From the NCBI GenBank assembly GCA_002305125.1, contig DBQG01000046.1, forward strand, positions 1 through 31,131: a stretch of 31,131 bases of DNA, in the 5' to 3' direction. Source of the DNA: Patescibacteria group bacterium UBA1400 (GTDB lineage: Bacteria > Patescibacteriota > Microgenomatia > UBA1400). The number at the start of each line of letters is the position of its first letter. The first letter of the stretch is position 1. The notes beneath the pieces were generated by a model. It was not told the origin of the DNA. It did not search any database and was given only the letters and a program-made list of their open reading frames with translations. Of this stretch, positions 7,144 to 14,934 are shown one piece after another. The position numbers and the translations under genes are program-made.

Positions 7144-8037
7144 ATGACAGACAAGCTTTGGTCGAGAGGAGTTTTAGCTTTAGTTGTTTTAACTGTCGGT
7201 TTTGCCGCCATTGCTATTAGCAGCCGTTTTTTAAGCTTTTACTTAACTTTGTTTCAGCAGCTGTATTTTTCAGTAGCTTTGGGTTTTGTCTTCTCTCTTA
7301 TTATTTTTCCCAGAACCTTAACCTGGCAGAAGTTAAAAAACATTCCCTTAAAAGATATTTTAATTTTGTTTTTTAGGGTAGTAATTGGCTATCTTTTAGC
7401 AGGGGCGCTGTACCGTCAGGCTATTGTTATAACTAAAATAAGCAATGTTACTTTTATTCAGTCTCTTCCTTTTGCCGGAATTTTTGGCTGGCTGTTTTTT
7501 AAAGAAAAATTTAGTTTTAAAAAGCTTGTTTTACTTGCTTTGGCTTGGTTTGGAGCTGGTTTGATTGCGGTTAAAAGTTTTTCTTCCCTTTTTAATTTTG
7601 GTACCGGAGAAATCTTTTCTTTTCTTTCCGCAGGTCTTTTTTCCTTAAGCTATGTGTCAAGAAAATGGCAAACAGATTATCTTAATGATAAGGAAATTAC
7701 CCAAATTTTATTAGGTTCATCCGCCCTTTGCTTTTTTGGTTTGTCCCTGGTTAAACAGGAAGGTCTTCCCTTTTTAGGTCTAAACCCGGTCTTTTTAACT
7801 TCTTTGATTTTTACCGGTTTTTTTAATACCATAAACATTTATCTGATAAACTTTGGCTTTAATCAGGTGAAAGCAGTCCTTGCCAGTAATATCTTAACCC
7901 TGGAAGCGGTTTTTTCTTTAGTGCTGGCTCTTTTCTTTTTTCAGGAACTGCCCAACTTAAAAGAATTTATAGGAGGGGCAATGATTGTTTTAAGTGTTTT
8001 AATGATGAATAAAATAGCTGGTCAGGAAAAAAATTAG
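7144..8037 (+). CDS. EamA/DMT-superfamily permease
   Basis: A 297-residue protein with ten predicted membrane segments in two EamA repeats of about 140 residues. Repeat 1 ends with the FIQSLPFAGIFGWLFFKEKFSFKKLVLLALAWFGAGLI pattern and repeat 2 with SNILTLEAVFSLVLALFFFQELPNLKEFIGGAMIVLSVLMM, both typical of drug/metabolite transporters. Substrate cannot be told from sequence. It is co-transcribed with the 101-residue protein just upstream. Confidence 0.88.
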   Translation: MTDKLWSRGVLALVVLTVGFAAIAISSRFLSFYLTLFQQLYFSVALGFVFSLIIFPRTLTWQKLKNIPLKDILILFFRVVIGYLLAGALYRQAIVITKISNVTFIQSLPFAGIFGWLFFKEKFSFKKLVLLALAWFGAGLIAVKSFSSLFNFGTGEIFSFLSAGLFSLSYVSRKWQTDYLNDKEITQILLGSSALCFFGLSLVKQEGLPFLGLNPVFLTSLIFTGFFNTINIYLINFGFNQVKAVLASNILTLEAVFSLVLALFFFQELPNLKEFIGGAMIVLSVLMMNKIAGQEKN

Positions 8038-8046
8038 AAATTTGGG

Positions 8047-8052
8047 TATAAT
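8047..8052 (+). promoter_or_regulatory. -10 box of the gene at 8102
   Basis: TATAAT lies ~50 bases before the ATG, preceded by TTTGGG. The leader contains AAAGGAGG (8084-8092 region), so this transcript starts translation by Shine-Dalgarno. Confidence 0.55.
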
Positions 8053-8101
8053 ACAAAGACATTTTAATATATAGCCTGCTTTTTAAAGGAGGTTTTTAAA
8101 T

Positions 8102-8635
8102 ATGTCAGAAGTACAAAAACCCAGTCCGGAAGAAGCCTTTAGAGAAGCAACTGCTGTTCGTTTTAAGGCTAGGGAAATTTGGAGAATTGCTTCGGGAGAT
8201 GATCCAAAAGAGCCTATAAAAGAAGCTTACGAACATGCTTTTAATTATTTTTCAAATTTAAAAAGAGAGTTTGAAGATAGACCTGAACTTTACGATCTTC
8301 ATATTGAAAATTTCAATATTAGAGCTCAATTAGAGCAAGCTGTGGGAGAGGATAACTATACTGACCTTATGTCGGAATATGGATATGTATGGAGTGATTT
8401 AAGAGAAGAAGTAGAAAAAATGGTAGTGCCGGACCTGGGAGGCTCTCCTGACGATTTAAAAAGCTGTTTACATGAAGCGGTTTGTAATAATGAAAAGATG
8501 CAGGCTGTTTTCAGCCAGTTTTCTGAAAGTTCTGCCTTGTTTGCCTCTTTAATTGATAATGGAGTTGAACTGAATTATCAGCTTGAGTTATTTGAAAGAG
8601 AAGAACAACGCAGGCAATTTGCCTCGCTATCATAA
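8102..8635 (+). CDS. Acidic helical hypothetical protein (177 aa)
   Basis: A soluble, strongly acidic protein predicted to be mostly helical (EAFREATAVRFKAREIW, EAYEHAFNYFSNLKREFEDRP, ELEREEQ-type C-terminus). No signal peptide or membrane segment and no motif I recognise. It is expressed as a single gene with its own TATAAT, a strong AAGGAGG site about 8 bases before the ATG, and a hairpin after the stop, so it may be well expressed. Function unknown. Confidence 0.65.
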   Translation: MSEVQKPSPEEAFREATAVRFKAREIWRIASGDDPKEPIKEAYEHAFNYFSNLKREFEDRPELYDLHIENFNIRAQLEQAVGEDNYTDLMSEYGYVWSDLREEVEKMVVPDLGGSPDDLKSCLHEAVCNNEKMQAVFSQFSESSALFASLIDNGVELNYQLELFEREEQRRQFASLS

Positions 8636-8665
8636 TTTATTGGTGTATAAATTAATAAATAATCC

Positions 8666-8694
8666 CAAACACCCCCATTAAAAGAGGGTGTTTG
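8666..8694. terminator. Hairpin between convergent genes
   Basis: A 9-bp stem CAAACACCC/GGGTGTTTG with an 11-base loop lies between the converging genes at 8102 and 8724. The U-run is poor on both strands, so this may be a weak bidirectional terminator or an mRNA 3' stabiliser. Confidence 0.45.
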
Positions 8695-8723
8695 CGGGCA
8701 GGCTTTCTTATTTAATTTAAATT

Positions 8724-9209
8724 TTAGTTATTATCTCCCATTTTTCCCGGTCCAAAGCCGCCCCTTTTTGGGCCATTACCCCAACCTAACACCAGGTTTA
8801 AGTCAAGGCCGTTTTCTTTGGCCCAGGCTTCCATTTCTTCCTGATGAGCTTGTCTTTGGGTTTCTCTTTCCTCCTTAGACATGGTGCTAAACTCAGGTCT
8901 GTTTTCCTGAAGCTCAGCTTTTTTAGCTAAAACCGCCTGTTTTTGCTCTTCGGTCAATTTTCCGTCTGAAACAAGCTGGTTTAACCTTTCTTCAAACCTT
9001 GATTGCATCTGCTGATGTCTTTCCTCTCTAACTTCTGTAAAAACCTCTTCCACCTCATCCTGGTTTAAGTTAAATCTTTCTACCAGTTTTTGGATAAGGC
9101 CATCATGATTACCCGGTTCTTCAGCCTTAACCGGATTTAAATTCAAAGCAGCAGCAAAACCTAAAACCGTTAAAGCCAAAATTGGAACCAATAATTTTTT
9201 TGTCTTCAT
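8724..9209 (-). CDS. Secreted helical protein, DUF2680/Spy-like, linked to the two-component system
   Basis: A 161-residue protein. Residues 1-29 are a signal peptide ending VKA before EEP. The mature part is helical and charged: LIQKLVERFNLNQDEVEEVFTEVREERHQQM, then LVSDGKLTEEQKQAVLAKKAEL, a repeat style shared with DUF2680 and CpxP/Spy proteins. The C-terminus is Gly-rich. AGGAGG lies 6 bases before the ATG. It follows the histidine kinase on the same strand but has its own upstream region with a copy of the motif found before the regulator gene. I infer an extracytoplasmic partner or output of this sensor system, as CpxP is for CpxA. Confidence 0.72.
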   Translation of the reverse strand: MKTKKLLVPILALTVLGFAAALNLNPVKAEEPGNHDGLIQKLVERFNLNQDEVEEVFTEVREERHQQMQSRFEERLNQLVSDGKLTEEQKQAVLAKKAELQENRPEFSTMSKEERETQRQAHQEEMEAWAKENGLDLNLVLGWGNGPKRGGFGPGKMGDNN

Positions 9210-9262
9210 TTTTCACCTCCTTTCTTTGATTAACCTTCAAACTGCCTTTAGTTTAAAAAACT

Positions 9263-9278
9263 AAACTGAGAATAAGCT
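9263..9278 (-). promoter_or_regulatory. Putative response-regulator site before the secreted-protein gene
   Basis: The minus strand reads AGCTT-ATTCTC-AGTTT, two half-sites 11 bases apart, the spacing used by OmpR/PhoB-family dimers. The same core occurs at 10998-11013. It lies in the 84-base gap between the kinase stop and the secreted-protein gene. The nearby -10 is poor (TAAACT), as expected for an activator-dependent promoter. Confidence 0.6.
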
Positions 9279-9293
9279 TAAAAGGAGGGTAAA

Positions 9294-10298
9294 TCAGTTT
9301 TTAGGGAGTTTAATAATAAAGCTGGTACCCTTGCCCGGCCTGCTTTTAACTTCAATACTGCCGCTATGAAGTTTGATGATTTTTTGGGCCAAAGATAAGC
9401 CAAGTCCAAAACCAGGAACGTTTTGTTTGGAGCGTGACTGATCAACCCGGTAAAACCTGTCAAAGATAAAAGGCAGATGTTTTTTGGCAATGCCAATACC
9501 GTTGTCTTTAACCATAATTAAAACATCTTTTTTACTTTCCAAAGTTACAGTCACCTTTCCCCCTTTGGGCGTATATTTAACCGCATTATCAAGAAAGATA
9601 AGCAGCATCTGGGTAAAAGTCTGAAGGTTAATTCTGGCTTTAAGATCAGGCTTTGTCAGGCTGGTTTTAACCTCAACTCCTTTTTTATCTGCCAGCAGTT
9701 TTATTCTGGCTGCAGCTTTTTGCAAAATAGGACTAAGCTTTTTTTCCTCAAAAACAAGACTGCTACCATTGTCCTGGTAATTGGTTAAATCTAAAAGAAC
9801 AGCTGTTAATTTATCAAGACTGTCAATATCCTCAAGGTTTTCTGCTAATACTTCCCTAGCCTTGCTTTTGGTCAGCTTTTTATCCCTTAAAGCGACCTCA
9901 ATGCTTGTTTTTAAACTGGTTAATGGTGTTTTAAGTTCATGAGAGGCATCAGCTACAAACCGTTTTTGATCTTCCAGAGCTTTTTGAATTGGTCTTAAAG
10001 TTTGTCCGGCCAGGAAATAGCCGGAACCGGCAGAAAGAAGCAGGATAAAACCATTGATTAAAACCAGATTAAGGATAAGATTTTCTTTAACCTGGTTTAA
10101 GTCCTGTTCAAGCTCCGGATTTAAGTTAATAAGGGCCTGTTGTCTGGGGGGCGGCTGCATAAACATATGGACGCGTCTAAATCCCCTTTCAACTTCCCTG
10201 GCGGTTAAGGCATAAATAGCCATGCTGAAAACTATGCTTATAAGCATAATGATAAAGGAGTACCAGATGGTTAGCTTGATTCTTGCCTTGGTAAACAT
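9294..10298 (-). CDS. Sensor histidine kinase
   Basis: A 334-residue membrane sensor. Two membrane segments (~10-31 and ~74-97) flank a short extracytoplasmic loop of about 43 residues with a QPPPRQQ stretch. Then a degenerate HAMP/linker, the H-box FVADASHELKTPLTSL (phospho-acceptor H120), N-box LDNAVKYTPKGG (N238), G1 box VKDNGIGI (D265), F-box FIFDRFYRVDQSRS and G2 box GFGLGLSLAQKI. It resembles EnvZ/CusS-type kinases. The ATG shares one base with the regulator's TGA stop, so the two are translationally coupled. The small sensing loop suggests a peptide, protein partner or ion rather than a large ligand domain. Confidence 0.95.
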   Translation of the reverse strand: MFTKARIKLTIWYSFIIMLISIVFSMAIYALTAREVERGFRRVHMFMQPPPRQQALINLNPELEQDLNQVKENLILNLVLINGFILLLSAGSGYFLAGQTLRPIQKALEDQKRFVADASHELKTPLTSLKTSIEVALRDKKLTKSKAREVLAENLEDIDSLDKLTAVLLDLTNYQDNGSSLVFEEKKLSPILQKAAARIKLLADKKGVEVKTSLTKPDLKARINLQTFTQMLLIFLDNAVKYTPKGGKVTVTLESKKDVLIMVKDNGIGIAKKHLPFIFDRFYRVDQSRSKQNVPGFGLGLSLAQKIIKLHSGSIEVKSRPGKGTSFIIKLPKN

Positions 10299-10978
10299 CA
10301 GCCTGTTTCTATTTTATAACCAAAACCCCGGACTGTTTTTAAAAGCGGTTTTTTATGTTTAAATGGTTTATCAATTTTGTTTCTTAAATAGCCGATATAA
10401 ACTTCAACTGTATTGGGCAGGATATCAGCTTCATAATCCCAGACATTATTTATAATTTGGTCTTTAGTTAAAACTTTGCCTTTATGGCGCAGTAAATACT
10501 CCAGCAGGGCAAACTCTTTTTTAGATAAGGAAATTATTTTTTCTCCTCTTTTAGCCTCAAAACTGTGAGGGTTCAGGCTTAGGTCAGCAGTTTTTAAAAC
10601 AGGAGAAAGATTACTCTTAGGTCTTCTTGAAAGGGCTTTGATTCTGGCTAAAAGTTCGCTAAAGGCAAACGGCTTAACCAAATAGTCATCAGCACCGCAG
10701 TTTAAACCTTCAACCCTGTTTTCTACCTGCCCTCTGGCTGTCAGCATTAAAATAGGAGTGTGGACTTGTTCTTCCTGCCTGAGTTTTTTACAAACCTCAA
10801 TCCCGTTCATTTTAGGCAGCATTAAGTCCAGCACGATCACATCATAATCTTCTGTTGCTCCCAAATCAAAACCAGACTCTCCGTCAAAAGCCACATCCAC
10901 GGCAAAAGATTCCTGCTCTAGTCCCCTTTTTAAGGAAGAAGCAATCTTGTGTTCATCTTCTATCACTAAGATTCTCAT
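10298..10978 (-). CDS. OmpR/PhoB-family response regulator
   Basis: A 226-residue protein. The receiver domain (1-~118) has the acidic pair ED (8-9), phospho-acceptor D51 in VIVLDLMLP, T80 and K102 (VKPF). The C-terminal winged helix (~125-224) has ISLSKKEFALLEYLLRHKGKVLTKDQI and TVEVYIGYLRNKID, then KTVRGFGYKIE. The minus-strand TATAAT at 10986-10991 ends 7 bases before the ATG and no Shine-Dalgarno is present, so the transcript looks leaderless. A direct-repeat motif overlaps the -35 region, suggesting autoregulation. It is first in the operon with the kinase. Confidence 0.95.
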   Translation of the reverse strand: MRILVIEDEHKIASSLKRGLEQESFAVDVAFDGESGFDLGATEDYDVIVLDLMLPKMNGIEVCKKLRQEEQVHTPILMLTARGQVENRVEGLNCGADDYLVKPFAFSELLARIKALSRRPKSNLSPVLKTADLSLNPHSFEAKRGEKIISLSKKEFALLEYLLRHKGKVLTKDQIINNVWDYEADILPNTVEVYIGYLRNKIDKPFKHKKPLLKTVRGFGYKIETG

Positions 10979-10985
10979 AAGTTAG

Positions 10986-11013
10986 ATTATAGCAAGAAAG
11001 CTGAGAATAAGCT
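10986..11013 (-). promoter_or_regulatory. Autoregulated promoter: -10 plus tandem regulator site
   Basis: On the minus strand AGCTT-ATTCTC-AGCTT (10998-11013) is followed after 6 bases by TATAAT (10986-10991). Two identical pentamers 11 bases apart fit an OmpR-family dimer, and they occupy the place of the -35, the layout of class II activation. The divergent gene at 11053 could share the site. Confidence 0.65.
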
Positions 11014-11039
11014 GAAAAAAACAGCTAAAAAAGGTATTA

Positions 11040-11045
11040 TATAAT
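11040..11045 (+). promoter_or_regulatory. -10 box of the small membrane protein gene
   Basis: TATAAT ends 7 bases before ATG 11053. No Shine-Dalgarno is present, implying a leaderless message. It mirrors the divergent regulator promoter 50 bases away. Confidence 0.6.
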
Positions 11046-11052
11046 AAGAATA

Positions 11053-11286
11053 ATGATTATTATCCAAAAGCCCAATCCGCCCTTAATTACAGCTGCCGTC
11101 AGTTATCTTTTTTTCCGGTTTACGACCGGATTTTTAACCAAACTTACAGGAGCTGTTTTTTATATGGCTCTTACTGTTTGGGCCTGGGAAGAAGCCGTCA
11201 GAGGAGTTAACTGGTTTAGAAAGGTTTTGGGAATTATAGTTTTGGTTTGGGTATTAGTAAAACTTTTAAACAGCCTTAGGGTTTAA
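11053..11286 (+). CDS. Small membrane protein (77 aa)
   Basis: A short hydrophobic protein with two to three membrane segments (~12-27 weak, 28-45, 57-74). No recognised family. It is divergent from the response regulator and the 74-base intergenic region carries the putative regulator site, so it may belong to the same regulon. It is followed by the helicase gene after 15 bases, with which it is probably co-transcribed. Confidence 0.6.
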   Translation: MIIIQKPNPPLITAAVSYLFFRFTTGFLTKLTGAVFYMALTVWAWEEAVRGVNWFRKVLGIIVLVWVLVKLLNSLRV

Positions 11287-11301
11287 GTTAGTTTTTAGAA
11301 A

Positions 11302-12471
11302 ATGATTTCCTTATCCAAAGATCAAAAAAAGGTTTTGCATTCTTTACTTACCTGGTATAACCAGGGTGGTTCGCAGACTCAGTTTATTACTCTTGGAGGT
11401 TATGCGGGCACCGGTAAAACAACCTTAATTGCTTTTTTACAAAAAGAGATTAGGAAAATAAATAAAAAGACCAAGATTGCTTTTGCCTGTTTTACCGGAA
11501 AAGCCTCAGTGGTTTTACAAAAAAAACTTCAGGAGGAAGGGGCCCTTAGCTCTAAAGACTCAGTCAGCACCATTCACTCTTTAATCTACTCCCCGATTGA
11601 AAATGACAGGCAGGAAATAGTGGGCTGGGAAAGAAAAGAAGAGATTAAAAAAGACCTGATTATTATTGATGAGGCTTCCATGGTTGACGGCAGTATCTGG
11701 CAGGACTTGCTAAGCTATCAGGTTCCTGTTATTGCCGTGGGTGACCATGGTCAGCTGCCGCCTATAAAAGGTTCTTTTAACTTAATGGAAAAACCTCAGT
11801 TAAAACTGGAGCAGATTCACCGTCAGGCCCGGGAAAATCCGATTATAAATATTTCCATTAAAGCCAGAACAAGCGGAGAAATTGCTGTTGCCAACTACTC
11901 TAACTTGGTAAAAAAGTTCTCTGCCCATGATCCGGAGGCTCAGGAGTTTTTAAATGGTCTTTTAACCAATTATAACCAGGAGATGCTGGTGCTGTGTGGT
12001 TATAATCATACCCGGAGAAGGTTAAACAGCTTTATCAGGCAAAGTCTGGGGTTTACTTCCCCTGAGCCTCAGGTTAATGACAGGGTTATCTGTTTAAGAA
12101 ACAATCATGAGAAAAATATCTTTAACGGTATGCTGGGAACCTTAAAAAGCCTTAACAGAAAAAATGACTCTTGGTACGAGGCAGAAATTAATATGGATCA
12201 GGGAGATTTGTTCCAGGGGCTTATCTCTGTTAAGCAGTTTAATAACAATACTCCTTTAAATTTTACCCAGAAAAGAAGGCAGATTATGCAGGGAGACTTA
12301 TTTGACTTTGGTTATGCCCTGACGGTTCATAAAGCTCAGGGTAGTCAGGCAAAAAAAGTGGTATTGCTGGAAGAAAGATTTAAACAGTCTACCCAGGATG
12401 AGTGGCAGCGCTGGCTTTATACGGCGGTAACCAGGGCTCAGGAAGAGTTATATATTTTTGCTTCAAACTGA
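11302..12471 (+). CDS. RecD/Dda-like superfamily 1 DNA helicase
   Basis: A 389-residue ATPase: Walker A GYAGTGKT (33-40), motif Ia ACFTGKAS, Walker B IIIDEASMVD (~120-129), motif III VGDHGQLPPI (~146-155), motif IV-V CGYNHTRRRLN, then the UvrD_C_2 block ALTVHKAQGSQAKKVVLL and YTAVTRAQEELYIF. This is the layout of short RecD2-like or Dda-like 5'-3' helicases that lack the long RecD N-terminus. No RecB or RecC lies nearby, so it acts alone. Its stop is one base from the stop of convergent obgE. No Shine-Dalgarno. Confidence 0.88.
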   Translation: MISLSKDQKKVLHSLLTWYNQGGSQTQFITLGGYAGTGKTTLIAFLQKEIRKINKKTKIAFACFTGKASVVLQKKLQEEGALSSKDSVSTIHSLIYSPIENDRQEIVGWERKEEIKKDLIIIDEASMVDGSIWQDLLSYQVPVIAVGDHGQLPPIKGSFNLMEKPQLKLEQIHRQARENPIINISIKARTSGEIAVANYSNLVKKFSAHDPEAQEFLNGLLTNYNQEMLVLCGYNHTRRRLNSFIRQSLGFTSPEPQVNDRVICLRNNHEKNIFNGMLGTLKSLNRKNDSWYEAEINMDQGDLFQGLISVKQFNNNTPLNFTQKRRQIMQGDLFDFGYALTVHKAQGSQAKKVVLLEERFKQSTQDEWQRWLYTAVTRAQEELYIFASN

Positions 12472-12472
12472 T

Positions 12473-13411
12473 CTATTTAATTAATTTTTTTAACTTATTA
12501 ATACTGTCCCAATCATGGACTGATACAGGCAAAACCTTTTTAGCTAACTTTTTTAGCTCAGTGATTTGGGTTTTGACTTCTTTTTTGGTTTTTAAGTCTG
12601 TTTTAGTTAAAAGAATAATCTCCTGTTTGTCCAGCAGCAGGGGGTTAAAAGCTTTTAGCTCCTCCCTTATAATCCAGTAGTCTTTGGTTAAATCAACTGA
12701 TTCACAGGAAATACAGTGAAAAAGTAAAGTTACTTTTTCAATATGTTTTAAAAACTTAATGCCCAGACCCTTTCCTAATGAAGCCCCTTGGATAAGTCCG
12801 GGGATGTCTGCCAGAATTCTTTTATTTAAAACTCCCAGGTTGGGTTCCAGGGTGGTAAAGGGGTAGTCAGCTATTTTGGGATTGGCAGCAGTCAGTTCTT
12901 TTAATAAACTGCTTTTACCGGCATTGGGGAAGCCGATAAAACCATAGTCAGCAATTAACCTTAAATTAAAATAAAGCTCTCTTACTTCTCCCGGTTCGCC
13001 TTTTTCAGCTGTTTTGGGAGTAACATTGGTGCTGGAACGGAACTCCCAGTTTCCCCTGCCTCCTTCCCCTCCCCTGCAGATGAGAAACCTGTCATCCGGG
13101 CTGTTAACCTCCCAGGTTTTACCGCTGTTTTTATCTTTGATAAGGGTGCCAACAGGAATCCTGATTTCTATATCAGCTCCTGACCTGCCGGCTTTTTTAT
13201 TGCTCCCGCCGTCCTGGCCATCGTTGCCTTTAATCTTGGTATGTTTGGCAAGGTTATTTAAGGCAGTTAAGTCTTGGGTAGCAGTTATAAAAATACTTCC
13301 TCCCCTAGCGCCATTGCCGCCGTCAGGGCCCTTTCTGGTTTTGTAAAAAGAAACCAGTCCGTCTCCCCCTTTTCCTGCTTCTAAAGTAAGATTTAATTCA
13401 GTTGTTAGCAT
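12473..13411 (-). CDS. obgE: Obg family GTPase
   Basis: A 312-residue protein. Residues 1-~152 form the Gly-rich Obg fold (GKGGDGLVSFYKTRKGPDGG, then NDGQDGG, GGEGGRGNWEF). The G domain follows: G1 GFPNAGKSS (160-168), switch II DIPGLIQGA (202-210), G4 TKTD. The usual G5 SA is replaced by PVSVHDW. The protein ends shortly after the G domain, without the C-terminal OCT domain, as in many short Obg proteins. Obg assists late assembly of the large ribosomal subunit. TATAAT (13418-13423) ends 6 bases before the ATG, so the mRNA looks leaderless. Confidence 0.93.
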   Translation of the reverse strand: MLTTELNLTLEAGKGGDGLVSFYKTRKGPDGGNGARGGSIFITATQDLTALNNLAKHTKIKGNDGQDGGSNKKAGRSGADIEIRIPVGTLIKDKNSGKTWEVNSPDDRFLICRGGEGGRGNWEFRSSTNVTPKTAEKGEPGEVRELYFNLRLIADYGFIGFPNAGKSSLLKELTAANPKIADYPFTTLEPNLGVLNKRILADIPGLIQGASLGKGLGIKFLKHIEKVTLLFHCISCESVDLTKDYWIIREELKAFNPLLLDKQEIILLTKTDLKTKKEVKTQITELKKLAKKVLPVSVHDWDSINKLKKLIK

Positions 13412-13417
13412 AGGTTA

Positions 13418-13423
13418 ATTATA
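13418..13423 (-). promoter_or_regulatory. -10 box of obgE, leaderless spacing
   Basis: Perfect TATAAT on the minus strand, 6 bases before the obgE ATG, with no Shine-Dalgarno. The -35 region is A-rich without a clear hexamer. Confidence 0.6.
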
Positions 13424-13494
13424 ACAGGCTTTCTTATTTATTTTTTTATGGTATAAATATTATGTAGTCTTAAAAGAAAGTTAATAAATCTGAT

Positions 13495-14157
13495 ATGCTT
13501 AAAGAACAAAACCAAAAACCCGGCCTGATAAAACTTTCCCTTTTACTGCTGACATTTTTTCTTTTAACCGGCTGCAGCAGCAAAACTGCAACTAATGAAG
13601 TTTTAGAAGTTAATAATAAAGGAGTAAATCCCATGCCTAGTCCTAAAACAGCCAAAGCCCCGGAAATGCAGCTTGATAAAACCAAAGACTATCAAGCGGT
13701 TTTAGTAACTGACAAAGGAGAAATAACCATTGATCTTTTAGAAAAGCAAACTCCGATTACGGTTAACAACTTTGTTTATCTTGGCAATAAAGGTTTTTAT
13801 AACAATACTATTTTCCACCGGGTTATAAAAGGGTTTATGATCCAGGGAGGAGATCCTGAAGGCAATGGAACAGGAGGTCCTGGTTACCGGTTTGCTGATG
13901 AGCCTTTTGAGGGCAGTTATGACAGGGGCGTAGTTGCCATGGCCAATGCCGGACCCAACACCAACGGCAGCCAGTTTTTTATTATGCATCAGGATTATGA
14001 TCTGCCCCCAAACTATGTTATCTTTGGTAAGGTAATTTCAGGTATGGAAGTAGTTGATAAGATTGCCGCAAGCCAGGTTAAGCCCGGACCCGGAGGAGAA
14101 AATTCAACTCCTGTCAGCCCTGTCAAGGTAAACTTAGTAAAGATAGTTGAACAATAA
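13495..14157 (+). CDS. Lipoprotein peptidyl-prolyl cis-trans isomerase (cyclophilin)
   Basis: A 220-residue protein. A signal peptide ends in the lipobox LLTGC (C27), so the mature protein should be lipid-anchored outside the membrane. After a linker of ~40 residues comes a compact bacterial cyclophilin domain: IDLLEKQTPITVNNFVYLG, FHRVIKGFMIQGGDPEGNG (catalytic Arg in FHRV), RFADEPF, MANAGPNTNGSQFFI. It catalyses proline isomerisation and probably helps fold exported proteins. TATAAA/TATTAT boxes lie ~30 bases upstream in the region shared with obgE. No Shine-Dalgarno. Confidence 0.93.
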   Translation: MLKEQNQKPGLIKLSLLLLTFFLLTGCSSKTATNEVLEVNNKGVNPMPSPKTAKAPEMQLDKTKDYQAVLVTDKGEITIDLLEKQTPITVNNFVYLGNKGFYNNTIFHRVIKGFMIQGGDPEGNGTGGPGYRFADEPFEGSYDRGVVAMANAGPNTNGSQFFIMHQDYDLPPNYVIFGKVISGMEVVDKIAASQVKPGPGGENSTPVSPVKVNLVKIVEQ

Positions 14158-14201
14158 GCAGAAACTTAAGTTTACTTAAAATTTTTTTAAAGCAGCTAAA
14201 A

Positions 14202-14861
14202 ATGAAAAAATTTAAAAATCCCTTTACTGTTTTTGGTCTTGTTTTTGTTTTTACCTACATTTATTTATTTCAAATCCTGTCTTACTTTTTAAAAATCAAA
14301 AGCCTTGTTTTAGTTGGGGTTTTGCAAGGACTTATTCCCCTGCTGGTTATTGGCGTTATTTTCTTTTTAGTTTTAAAAGGAGAAGGCAAAAAACTAACCT
14401 CTTTAAGTCTTAGGAAACCAAGCAAGGATGATGTTTTATGGGGGTTTATAGGTTTTTTCCTGGGTTTGGCAGTTAATTTTATGGTTTCTTTAATTACTCC
14501 CCAGTTTCTGAAACCGGAAAAAGATCTGGCTATTTTACAGGTTTTAAGGCAAATGCCTTTAGGCTTGGGTATTTTCTTTATTTTCACTTCGGCAGTTTCT
14601 GAAGAGGTTTTATTCCGCGGCTTTGCAGTGGAAAGGTTAAACAGTTGGTTTAAAAACTTGAATCTTGCCTCGGCTGTTTCCTGGCTGTTCTTTTCCCTGG
14701 GGCATCTTTATCCTTGGGGGCTTAAATATACTCTTCATCTGGCTGTTTTTTCCCTGACCTTTTATTTTGTTTATTTAAGAAGAAGAAACCTCTACTCCAC
14801 CATAATCATGCATCTTATTAATAATCTGGCTGCGTTTATGGCTACCAGATTATTAATATAA
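14202..14861 (+). CDS. CPBP family intramembrane metalloprotease
   Basis: A 219-residue protein with six to seven membrane segments and the Abi/CPBP motifs: EEVLFRGF (E134, E135, R139), FSLGH (H168), and the last motif MHLINNL (~H208). These are the proposed metal ligands and catalytic Glu of the Rce1-like fold. Bacterial members serve in peptide maturation, immunity to bacteriocins or signalling; no substrate gene is evident here. It is the second intramembrane protease of the window besides PrsW. Confidence 0.9.
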   Translation: MKKFKNPFTVFGLVFVFTYIYLFQILSYFLKIKSLVLVGVLQGLIPLLVIGVIFFLVLKGEGKKLTSLSLRKPSKDDVLWGFIGFFLGLAVNFMVSLITPQFLKPEKDLAILQVLRQMPLGLGIFFIFTSAVSEEVLFRGFAVERLNSWFKNLNLASAVSWLFFSLGHLYPWGLKYTLHLAVFSLTFYFVYLRRRNLYSTIIMHLINNLAAFMATRLLI

Positions 14862-14891
14862 AACGGGCTTAAAGTATGCTAAAATCCAATT

Positions 14892-14933
14892 ATGCAAGTT
14901 ATAAAAAGAAAAACCTCTCCTGCCTATTTTTAA
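14892..14933 (+). CDS. Possible 13-residue leader peptide
   Basis: ATG 14892 opens MQVIKRKTSPAYF and stops with TAA one base before ATG 14935. TAAAAT (14880-14885) ends 6 bases before this ATG, the leaderless spacing used by other genes here. If translated it would couple to the downstream gene by stop-start re-initiation. Too short to be sure. Confidence 0.3.
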   Translation: MQVIKRKTSPAYF

Positions 14934-14934
14934 A

